64,000 nucleotides of DNA from Trichobilharzia szidati (lineage: Eukaryota > Platyhelminthes > Trematoda > Strigeidida > Schistosomatidae). Made by a program: the position numbers and the translations under genes. The stretch lies in the NCBI GenBank assembly GCA_944472155.2, contig OX235271.1:98531256-98595255 (forward strand), read 5' to 3'. Below the pieces are notes generated by a model. That model worked only from the letters and a program-made list of their open reading frames with translations. It was not told the origin of the DNA and made no database searches. Shown piece after piece: positions 21,601 to 33,600 of this stretch (the stretch's first letter is position 1; each line of letters begins with the position of its first letter).

Positions 21601-24600
21601 CATTTCCTATTATTCGGGACTCGTTATCTGGATGTACTGGTATTCCGACTGGAACTTGAACCCTGCAACCATTGTTTCATAAATGCTCACCCTGGACTCC
21701 ACTACTGGTTACCAACAAGCAAATTAATATCATGTCGATCTCCAGACATAGTCAAAAAGCCCACGGTGGGAGTCATGTCAACAAAAAGTGAGGATTTCAG
21801 TCCAATATAACCAATTGAAGGGAAATGAAAATGTAACCCAGCAACAAATAAACATGTAAGTCTACTTACCAGTTATCTCCTGCATAAGTAGGAAGAAGAG
21901 GGAAAAATGATATGACGAGCATGGCAACAGCTTCTGGAGTATTTGCAAGAGTTAATCTAAAGATGAAAAATATCAGAACAAATACATGTTTAAAAGATTT
22001 TAAACAAAACATAGTAGCAATATAACTTGCATGCTACAGTATGCACAACTTGATAAATTCATCGAAAAAAGCATCTTCGCTGAATACTTTGTTCTTAGTA
22101 AAACACAATGGGTATTAATTTCCTAAATAAATAAAATTGCAGAGTAATTATTCACTGCATTTGCGTCTTATATAAGTTTACTTATGGAATTTGAAGATTG
22201 GGACTGGTTTCACCACCAATGATTACTATTTAAATACCACATATAAATGCATGACAGACGTAGAACACAGAAGACCATTACACACAGAATCACAACAGTG
22301 CAGCAACTCGAAATGCTGTACTTTTACGCTAAGTTCTACGGTTCAGTTGAATTCAACACAATTAAGTTCACGAAGACACCCATGATCAAAGCCTTGAAAA
22401 AGTGAAGTGATCGATACATTCAACCATTTCACTACTTATCTTACATTTGTTAAGGATGAATCGCACGTGAAACATACTTAGATTTTAGTTAACAATATTC
22501 AAAAGTAACCTGAAAGAAACAACCTCCTTCACCTACCTACCTACCTGGGAAGCATCGTTTCAACTAAAGGCGGAATTGATGAGGATATCAAAGCAAGAAT
22601 CGGAAAAGAAAGACAAGCTTTCACTACTCTCAAGTCTGTGTGGAGGTCAACAGCACTCAGCATCAAAAATAAGATCCGGATTTTCAACTCCAATGTGAAG
22701 TCAGTGCTTCTATACGGATCAGAGACTTGGTCAGCGCGTCATAATGGGCATCTCAAACAAACTACAGACCTTCATTAACAGTTGTCTTCGCTCAATACTC
22801 AAGATCAGATGGCCAGCCATAAAATATCAGCAACAGAGATCTCTGGCAATGAGCGAACCAACCAGGAACCGATTGTGAAACAAATAGACAGAAAGAAATG
22901 GAGATGGATTGGCCATACTCTAAGGGAACCATTAAGTGACATCACTAGACAAGCCATTGCTCGAGTGGAACCCGAAAGGGAAGCGGCGAGTTGGTCGTCA
23001 GTGCAAAGGTGACTTGGAGGAGGTCATGTGAAGAGGAGATGAAAACGTGTGGGCAGACTTGGAGCCAGGTGAAGACTCTAGCAGAGAACCGAACGCAATG
23101 GAGGCGCACGGCTGAAGCCCTATGTTCCTCTAGGAATTAAAGGAAACAATAATAATAATAATTCAAGAGACTCTCATTTTTTCCACCGTCTCTGCCTAAA
23201 AGAACTATATCATCTGTGTGCTCAATACCAAGGGGTTTTTTTGCTGGCATGTTAATAAAAATCTGAGGAAATATTTTCCATTTAAGAAACAAAACATAAA
23301 CTAAAAAACATCAATGTTACTAAAGAATCATAATATACTAATCGGCAACTAGTTTTAATCTGACATTAGATGAAGAAAACTACCAAAAACAATTTACTTA
23401 CCGTCCACCACCGAGAAAGAGTAAACCAACAGTGTTAGCATAAAGCATTTGTAAAGCAAAACTTGGCCCAAGAGCTGCACCAAACACTGATGCAACAGAC
23501 ACTGGACCACCGATAGATGCTCCTCCTGAACCTGAAGCAGCTGTCTGCGTTGTCGCGGCAGCACGAGCTGCTGCAGTTGTAACAGTATAATAGAGTGAAT
23601 CAGATCCCGAATTGGAAGTATCAAGTTTAGCACTGAATAAGCGAATGGCTCGTAACTGACGCACCATTCTAAGAACATCCAGATTGCCAGACCCAGCAAG
23701 TATCATGGCCAAGGCTAAGAGACATTGAGCAGCACTCTGATATAATGTAGGTTTCGGTAAGGACACTTTAATATGTTCTGTATCAAATGAATTATTTTGA
23801 GATGGTGACCTGTAGGTGCAGCTTGATGGTGGCCACCATGTACCTTCTAAAATACTACGTGAAAGAGAATACTAGAAGATAGAAACAAAAAAGGAAAATA
23901 GCTTAACATTATTCATTGTCTCAGAGAAGTGTGCATTAGAAATTATTTTTGTGAATACACCCACGCTAAACACAACAAGAAGCTAAATTTTATTTTATAC
24001 ACCACAAAATGAAGGTCCGTAGAATAACATAAACTTTAACATATAACAGCACTTTCTTGATCAGATTTTGTATCATTAACAATCAAGGAACCGGTTAAAC
24101 CCTTTACCAGATTAAGCTGTTACACGTTTATTAATTAACACTAATATTTAAAAAAAATAGAGAAATGTAAACAAACTAAGATAATCATATAGAAAGTAAC
24201 AAAATAAATGAAAGAAAAGAAGAATACAATCCACTCTAGCTTGACACTCCTCGAATGAACCAGCTAAGGACCTTCGAATCTCTATCTCGTCGTGTTACCA
24301 TTCAGATCAGAGGAATTATAAGATTATTAATTAGAATATTTCAGGTAACCTTAGTTGATTCGATTGATCTTACTGTAAGTTAACGACCCTTGTGTGGCGT
24401 TTGCTAGTGACAAGCTTTATAAGTAGTATATAGATGCAGAGATAAAATATGTATATCATCTGTAAGGATATCGAATACTGGAGAGATGGATTTAATGCAG
24501 AAGAAAAGAAATGAACAATTCTTGTGAAACAACACAGAAAATACGAAAGGACAAAAAAACACAATACGGAAGACATGTGCAAATTGAGGTTTTAATACAA

Positions 24601-27600
24601 GGTAGTTGTATTTCGCTTGTATCTGTACATCGAGTTGATAATAAGTGGTTGTGTTAACAAATACTTTTGTGTTCTACCGTTACACTTGAAGCTTAAATTT
24701 TTTTTAAAGTGGGATGCAGCAACCAGCTCACTTCGATTCACAGACTACCCAAGTATTTGTTGTACCTTTTAATTTTGGTTGAAATAAACATCAATAATTC
24801 GAACATCTCATATTACAATAAAGAGTGAAAAGAATATTGCCAAACACATCATTAGAAGACTTTATTACTATTTAATTTACTTGTGAATCTGAACAAAACA
24901 GACTGGCTATCTGAGAAACCAAGAATAAAGAGTTATCAATAATGACAGTGCTTTGATTTGGTCAGCCTACAATCTACCGTAATGATGAATAACACCAAAT
25001 ACTGGTATCGGTCAAATTGCGAAAATCCACACAGCCTTAGGATCAGCAAAAACCTAAGAGTACAACAGCGTAGCCACTTCAATGGAAACAAGTTATCGAA
25101 GAAGCACAAATAGATTACCATAGAACTATTTGTGTTGACTGGTATGGTAATATGAAAAGCCTTATTGAACTAACACAATGCAATCAAGACAATGACACCA
25201 CAAGGAGATAATATCTATCTAAAATCCTCAAGAACAATTACGACAGTACAGTTGGCTACAAACGATATTATGAAAGATATATGTGGAAATCCTTCCTTTA
25301 TTTTAAATTATATATATATATATATCAACGTGACGCGTCAGTGGTTGAGTAGCGGAATACTCGCCGATCACGCAAGCTGCTCGGCGTTCTAATCCCTGGC
25401 CGGCGCATTCCTCAACCTCAGTTAGCCGGTATTAAGCCCCGTAAAGAGGGAAGGTTGCGTGTGAGGCTAGCAACCCCATCCTGTAAAAAATAAACTCCAC
25501 TGCAACTGGAACTTGAATGCTTAAGCTTGAGGCTCTATGTTCAACTAAGAACGCGCAGGAGGAAAACAAAAAAATGAATAATAAATATCAATGTGACGGA
25601 GAAAATATCGACGAGGTAATCACGTGAAGTTCAGAGACAAGACAGTTACACTAATTCACCTAGAGTTATTAGGTGTTTGTAACACCATACAAGACTCATA
25701 CTTAGTAATTAAACAGAACTAGATGAAAATCTGCTTTTTGCAATTCACAGTCACCATAAACAGGAATGCAGAGCAATTTCAGAGGCTGTGTTCAAAAAAA
25801 CAGTCAATAATCATAACAAACTCTTAACCGTCACAATTTGAAATCGCAGAAAAGAGAAGCATAAATCATACAGACATCCGAAACAATCCAAAAAGAGAAC
25901 ACATTTCCTGTGTTATTTGAGGAATGGGAAAAATGACAGCATGGTACAAATTTTCACATGAAATAAGAGTCTTCTGGTTTTTATTACAAGCAAATTGAAG
26001 AAAGAATAGCTTCTCATAACATTAATGTATTAATGTGAGATGAAGATTTTAACATATTATGATTTAAAAGTTATAAAACAGGTCAAATGGAGTTTTTTCA
26101 ACTCGGTGCATCACGCTTACGATACTCAGACTAGGATAAAACACATGTGGTTAGTACTCCTTGGTTTTTCAGCTAATAAGAACAGCCTTAGGATAAAGCA
26201 ATCTCATACGAACTATGCTATTCTATTTTATTGTTAATGTCCAAAGGCTGAAGTACTGCAATAGTTTAATTCACCAATATTAATACTCTTAATAAAATGA
26301 TACAATACGCAAACTTGTTTCATTATAGTATAAGTTGGAAGTTTACTAACATCTATTATGGCTCCATAATTGAAGTATTGAACAGTAGAAAGGAAAAATT
26401 TACATGGTTTTTAAAAGAAATGGGTACTTAATTAAATAAACATTACCAGTGTATTGGCAGCACTCGCATTCGATGTTCCAGCATAACGTAAACCCATGGC
26501 CAGAGCACATCCCACTAGCATGTTCAAATAAGCCAAACTGAAATTAAGAGAGAGAATGAGTGGGAAAAGGGAAATTTAGATTTTCAAAAATATTTTACAA
26601 AGGTTATGCATTCTCAATGAAATTTTATTTGTTAGTTATACAAATCTATATAAACAATAAGTGCGTCGGTGGCACAGCGACAGAATGCTTGCCAACTACG
26701 CAGGTGGTTTGAGGTTCGATCCGCGGACGACGCACTTCTTTACCTCGCTAAGTCAACAATAGTGTGGTGAGAGCAAGCTGCTAGCCGATTGGTAGACATT
26801 GATCTACGCTGATTGGTAGAAATTAATCTAGGCTGATTCAACAACCGATCACAGCTGACCTAGACGTGGACAAATATGATTCGCAGACAAGTGGCTCGCA
26901 TTTCCGAGAAATATTGAAAACGAGAAAGCAGAAGACTGCCTTTGTTTGCAAACAACCAATCAGAAGACCGCCTTCTTTCTGCGGGCAGAAGCCTATTAAT
27001 GTACGTAAAATACATATAAATACCTGTTGGTTTTCGTAATAAAACTGATCTGTTGCCTGGCCCTTGTCTTCTGTTGTTACAATAGGACTGGTAAAGAGGG
27101 TTAGGTGGGGAATGAGGATAGCAACCCCATCCCGTAAAAATAAACACCACTGCTACAGAAACTTCAAGCTTCTAGCTTGAACCCTATGTTTCACTGGGAA
27201 CGTGAAGAAATAAAAAAATACCTATATATAAACAATAAATATGAAAATGGATTAATGAAGTAGGATTTTTAAGAAAACAGGCTTAAAAGTGGAAAAGATA
27301 ACAGGAGGTTTAAATGAAGGAAAGAAGTTATTCATAAAATTCAAGCAACTAAATATGTAAAAACAAAATACACACAAAATTATAACAGTGAAGCAACCGC
27401 GTGGAGGTGACGAATTGCAGAGTCAACAAGGTGCACGAGAACAAGACTACTGCTTTCATTCTTCTCTCCTCGCACGAGTCAAACTGGACTTCACGCTGTG
27501 TATAACCGATGTACATTGCACTAATGAGACAAGTACACTTAAAGACATACACACTGGGGTTCTGAATGCATAGACGGATTAACTGTCTATCGGCGAATGT

Positions 27601-30600
27601 GAAACTTAGGTTCGCTGAGCAGAACCTTTTTTCTGAGAGGCCTGAAGAAACAGCTTTTAAAAACTTTCATAGCACCGTCCCTCCTGAGCTTTAGGTCCAT
27701 GAATAGAGTCTTCTTAAAGACATTTGGGACCTTTTAGAGATGACAGCTCCTTTCATATGTCGCGATTGGTAAATCTAGGTAGATATCCACTTTCTAATAA
27801 GATATTGCAGAGATTCAAATTTAGCTTCAACCGTATCTTCAGAAAAGACCACTCAAATCCTTAAAAATGATGAAGGTACCTCGTTCTGGTTTCTGATCAG
27901 CAGGACAATTCTTACTAAACTTTCCAGTCAGTGTTGGTTTTCTACAGACTGATCCCTGAAAAGTATTATCTGATCTCTTAATAAGTATTACATCTAGCAA
28001 ACGTCAAATTTGATTCTCGTTCTACAGTAAATTTTATAGAAGGATGAACTGAGGTGAACGTGTTGAGGGGATTGTCTAGGTCAAATTCTTCATCACAATG
28101 GTGCCATCCACACACCTTTTATAGAGAAGAAGCTGACTAATCAGAGAAAACAATACAATATAATCCAATTTAATTACCAGTTAAATGTGTATTATAAGAA
28201 GCAGTTTATGAGGAACACTAAGTGTAACAGCTAAGGGCACTACCCTATTATTTAAGCTGCAGCAAATACAAAATTAACAGCGTACAACTTTGGAATAATG
28301 GTTTCATATGTCTGTCTGTCTGTTTCGACATAGAACTTTGCACCGATGTGCAGCAGTTCAAGTCGCCACACTCTATGTAGAACACAAAGCAAGAGAAGAA
28401 ATGCATAATAGAGACGGTAGACAGGGATATGAGACAAAGGAATTAGTAATAACGAATAACAATATAGTTCCATTGGAAATCATAAGTCACAAGGAGTGGA
28501 TGCATCTGCCAACACCTAGAACGATTTTGAGCCATATCACCACTTGTTTCCAACCATTGGCTTTTACCGTCCCGAAGACCCCAACCAGGGAGTCTACACC
28601 TTCCTTGTGGCTTAAACTAACTGTTGTGGATTTCATTGACTGAGGACATGTTTTGGTTTGACCGCCGCTAGCTCTTTTCCAGCCTGACCCTATGTCAGCT
28701 AACACTGCCCATCGAGGAAGAAGATGAATAGGCATACGTAACACATGCCCTAACCATCTCAGTCGATGTAAATTCACAGACTCGTCTATTGATTTCCCCT
28801 CCTTACCTAGCACCCGACGCCTAACCTCAATATTGCTCACCCTATTATTTATTATTTTATTTTTTATTTTGATTACAGCTTGATGCCACACCGTATTTTC
28901 AGTACAAGTATGGAATTTTCAGCATGGATATCGGTAGCCCAAATTTTGCAGGCCAACCATAGATATCGCGTGTGCGTCGGCAGGGGATCGAACCCCGGAC
29001 CATGTGCATGGTCGGCGAGAGTCCTAACCACTGTGATACCGACGCCACCACTTCACACAGGAGATACAACGCAAGCACCCATCATCAAAGACAACTAGTT
29101 TTTCATGTCTTCCACTATCAACGGCCAGGTCTCACTCTCAGCCATAAAGGAGGACAGAGTGAACTGCTGAGCAGTACAAACGCCTTTCGGTCGATAGCCG
29201 GCTGGATATAGTGTCTACGCCAGAGATGGCGTAAAATGGCATATGAGAAACTACCCTTCTGTATCCGTGCTGAAACTTCGTCAGCCACCAACCCTCTGGC
29301 GTTGGCTGATGCAACTCCCCAAATAAGTAAAGTGGTCAACGCGCTCTACCACTTCACTCCCTATTTCTAAGCTAAGAGTCAATGAAGTCCAGTCCTGTAG
29401 CATCATCTTACATTTTGCGGGAGCGAATCTCATGCCAAACATTCGCAGATTGCACCTCAAGGTGTTCAGAAAACTATTTTTCAGCGTCGTCACCTAGAAG
29501 GACTACATCATCTGCATATTCTAAGTCAACGAGATTATTCCCTGACGGTAACAAGTCAATCCCTGAGTCTCTAAAGTTAGTTAGGGTTAAGTCCATTAGT
29601 ACATCTATGATGAAATTGAATAGAAATGGGGATAGTAGGCATCCCTGTCGGACACCACTAGTTGTCACCAGTTCAGATGACAACTCGCAGTAAGCTCTCA
29701 CCTGGCTGGCTGCATGAGTTCGAGTAGAGTGTCTTGATCGGTGCAATGTATTTTCTTGGCATTCCCTTCACAGTCAAACATCGCCAGAGTACCTCTCGGT
29801 CGACGGAATCGAATACCGCCTTTAGGTTTCATAGCTGAGATTGATAATGAGAACTGTTCAGTGTTCTCCAAAACTTAATAGTTAGCCATCGACGCTTCAC
29901 TACCAGATTCAGTGACATATTTACTACTAACTTAATTATGAAGTGGAGATATTTACAAGTTGGATGAGTATTTAGGGGTCTCAATTTTGAATGAAATTAA
30001 TGATTGGTGATGAAACGTTATATATCAAAGCTCGGAGAACACCGAACAAATTCCAAAGTTCTATGTGCTAAGTTCTGATGCACTGTATATGAAGTCGAAC
30101 TTATAAATACTGTTACTGAAGAAAAGACTCACCTTATGGATTCGATGTCTACTGGATCAACATTATGCAATCCAAACTCGTCCAAACATTCATTTTTACT
30201 ACCATCGGGTTTAATCTGGTTAACATTATTGCCCTCTTCAGCCCACTGTCTGATATCGTACCTTCTTGAACGTCTAACTGGTCGACCACGAACATTGTTT
30301 ACCGAACCTCTACGACCTCTGTTAGATGAAGCACGTCCAGATGTATGGAATGAGTCGGTAAATGTTTGATCTGGACAACGATTTTCAACATCATCTTCAC
30401 TAGATAGATCAGTTTGACCTAGTGTTGCACGGATATCAGATATGTCAGATTGTTGCACTTTTGGTCTTGGTTTGATTGATTCGCTGAGTTTTTCAAAAAG
30501 TTTCTCTGGTACGTAAGACTCTATCCATTCCTGGGTTGGCTCTATCGAATTCCAATTTATAAGTCCATAAGCAAGAGCTTGGAATAAAAGCAGATCCGGT

Positions 30601-33600
30601 CGAATCAGTTCTAACTGGTGTAAAGAAGAGGGTGGTAGAAGCCAACTACTAACAGTTGAATTGCCACTACCCAAATACGCCATTCCGAGAGCCATCATAG
30701 CACCGGGTGCACTAACATCTGCATTGTAGCAATTAAGATCACGTATCTGTAATGGCAAAATCAACCAAAATATGATGTGTAAGGATTTGTTGAGAAAAAA
30801 TATTTATAAACAATTAAGAATATGGACTACCTGAGGATTTTTCCATGTTGTTTTAGTTGGATAGTCGTCCAAACGACCAGCTAGTTCAGAAACAGTAGAT
30901 GAAAATCTGCCCGAAGTATGTGGCACTGATGGAGGTGTTGCAGAAAAAGTGGTGGATGAGGAACGACGACCACGTGGAGTTATTTGACGACTGAGTGAAC
31001 AAACTGGCCTTGCTTCTGTCATGTCATATAGGTAGTCGTTAGACAAAAATCGTTCTGGATCTAATAAAGGTTCTGCTGTGTAATCACTGTGAAGTAGCAA
31101 ACTTGAAGTAGAGTTAGTACCTGAAGAGTGGGAAATGCCTCCTCTGGTGATAACATCTGCTATATTACTTTCAGGATTAGCAGTTTCACTACCTGTTTGA
31201 TTAGGACGTCTTGACTGGTCTGTCGGTCGACGGGGACCACCACGACTTCGTAGTCTTTGAGAAGGTAAATGTCTTTCATGTAAATCCCATGGCAAGTGTG
31301 TGTTGTATTGTTGTTTTTCTGGAACGCTTGAAATCTTATTTCTTGGACCAGAAGCTATATACGCATGCAATTTTTCCGCCCAGTGTAGATCGGACAATCC
31401 ACATGAAGAATCGCCTTTCTGGAATTATAGTATCAAAAAGTAAATATTCTTAATTATTTCATAACAGTTACAGTAAATAATAAAATTTACAAGTTGTATT
31501 GGCCGCTAAATGCAGAGAACTACATTTAAATTACCACTAATCAACCTAAGACATTTCCTCTTTCAGGCACGTTGTTTTAATGAATTCACTATTTTCATGG
31601 TACATGTTGCATAAAATTTCAACCAAAAAGCCTATCGATAAAATGATAATTTTGAAATCTGGGACAAGATATTCAAATAGACATGGTTGTTCTATGAAAT
31701 TCATTAACCCCACCAAATGCAAAATGATGCTACAGGATTGGACTATATTGACTCCTATATTAGAAATAACAAGTGAACTGGTAGAGCACGTTGACCACTT
31801 CACTTACTTGGGAAATACCATCAGCCCCAACCGGTTGATCGCTGACGAAATCTCAGGACGGTTACAGAGGGCTAGTTTCGCATATGCCAGTTTACGCCGT
31901 CTCTGGCGTAGACGTCAAATCCAACTGGCTATCGACTACAAGGGCGTGTGTACTACTCATGAGTACACTCCGTCCTCCTTTATGGCTGTGAGACCTGGCC
32001 ATTGAGAGTGGAAGACATGAAAGGGTGGCTAGTTGTCTTTGATGATGGGTGCATGCGTTGTATCTCCTGTGTGAAGTGGTATAATAGGGTGAGCGATATT
32101 GAGGTTAGGCGTCCAGTGCTAGGTAAGGAAAAAAAATCAATAGACGAGGTTGTGAAGCTACATCGACTGAGATGGTTAGGATGTGTGTTACTTATGTCTA
32201 GGCATCGCCTTCCTCGACGGGCAATGTTAGCTGACATAGGGTCAGGCTGGAAAAGAGCTAGCGGTGGTCAAACGAAAACATGGCACCAGTCAATGAAATC
32301 TACAAGTCAGTTTAAGCCACGTAGGGAGGTGTAGACTGACTTCCTGGTTGGGGTCCTCGGAACGGTAAAAACGAATGGCTGGAGACGATCGGTGATGTGG
32401 CTTAAAATCGTTCTCGGTGTTGGCTGGTGTAGATGCATCCACTCCTTGCGACTTATAAAACCCAATAAAACTGTGTGGTTCTTCGATATTACTATTCTTT
32501 TTGCCTTATAACCCTGTTTACTGCCTCTACTTTGCATTTCTTTTTACTTCTCTTGCTTTGTGTGCTACATGGAGTGTGGCGACTTTGAATGAACTGGTGA
32601 ACATCGGTGCAAAGTTCTATGTCGAAAACAGACAGACAGACAGACAGATTAACCACAGTGTATCTAGACGGGTATCAACAATATAACAAGAAAATAATGT
32701 TGATAATAGTAATATAAAAGCTCACTTGTAGAAGCACAAGACCAAGTGCCAGACCAGCTGAAAGGGCCATAAGCTCACAGCTGTCACCTGCGAAACCACC
32801 TGAACCACCAGCACCTGTCCAACCAATAGGATTACTAGTAGGATGATTATTAGACGAATTCGAGGTTGTTTGTTGAGAGTCTGATTCCGAGTTAAGTCCC
32901 GTATGTGTCGAATTAGAATAGGGATCTTCGCTTAATGAACGACCGAGTTCATTAATTAACAGATTAGTTATATGTCGGTGTGCTGATCCTTGATACAACA
33001 GACCTAAACCGAACACAGCCGCTGCTTGGCATAAATTAGGAACATTGAGTTGTACATTAATTAAAGGATCAAAAGGTAGCAGTGGACGATAATGTACTGC
33101 AATCAATCGTAAAATAGACTGATCCATTGTACCTCGTTTTCCAGCGCAGAGACCTTCAAGAAAAATATGCAAAGTTACAGAGGAAATAATGAAACAACAA
33201 CAAAGTTCATCATTTAAAAATATCACAGAAATAACAATCTATTCAGAAGGATAATTAATTCTGAGTAAAATTAGGAAAAAAACTCTATCCACGTCGAAAT
33301 GAAATAGATTTTATAAGGATTGCGAGGACTCCGTGCTATGTTTGTCTTGAAGAAAATAATTAACTGATCTGCTATGAATAAGTTCACAAGAATTACTTCT
33401 TATTGTAGGGAAATAAGATTATCTTTCGTTTAAAATCGCCAAACTTTGAATTTATTTCAGTGATTATTTCAAAATTTCCTTTTGTTTGCCTACATTCTCA
33501 ATTTTAGTATTCCCCCCCCCCCCAGAAAACCAGTACAGTAATTATTGATATACGTATAAAACTTGGGCACTGTGGTAGAGTATAACCTCATTAAAGATAA

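Noticed and set aside
23394..23699. 101-codon alternative frame on -
   Set aside because: It overlaps APC1 exon 24 in another frame; the exon frame carries ALAMILAGSGNL and GLLFLGGGR.
31211..31453. Open frame on + near APC1 exon 21
   Set aside because: Antisense shadow of the exon extending into the intron.
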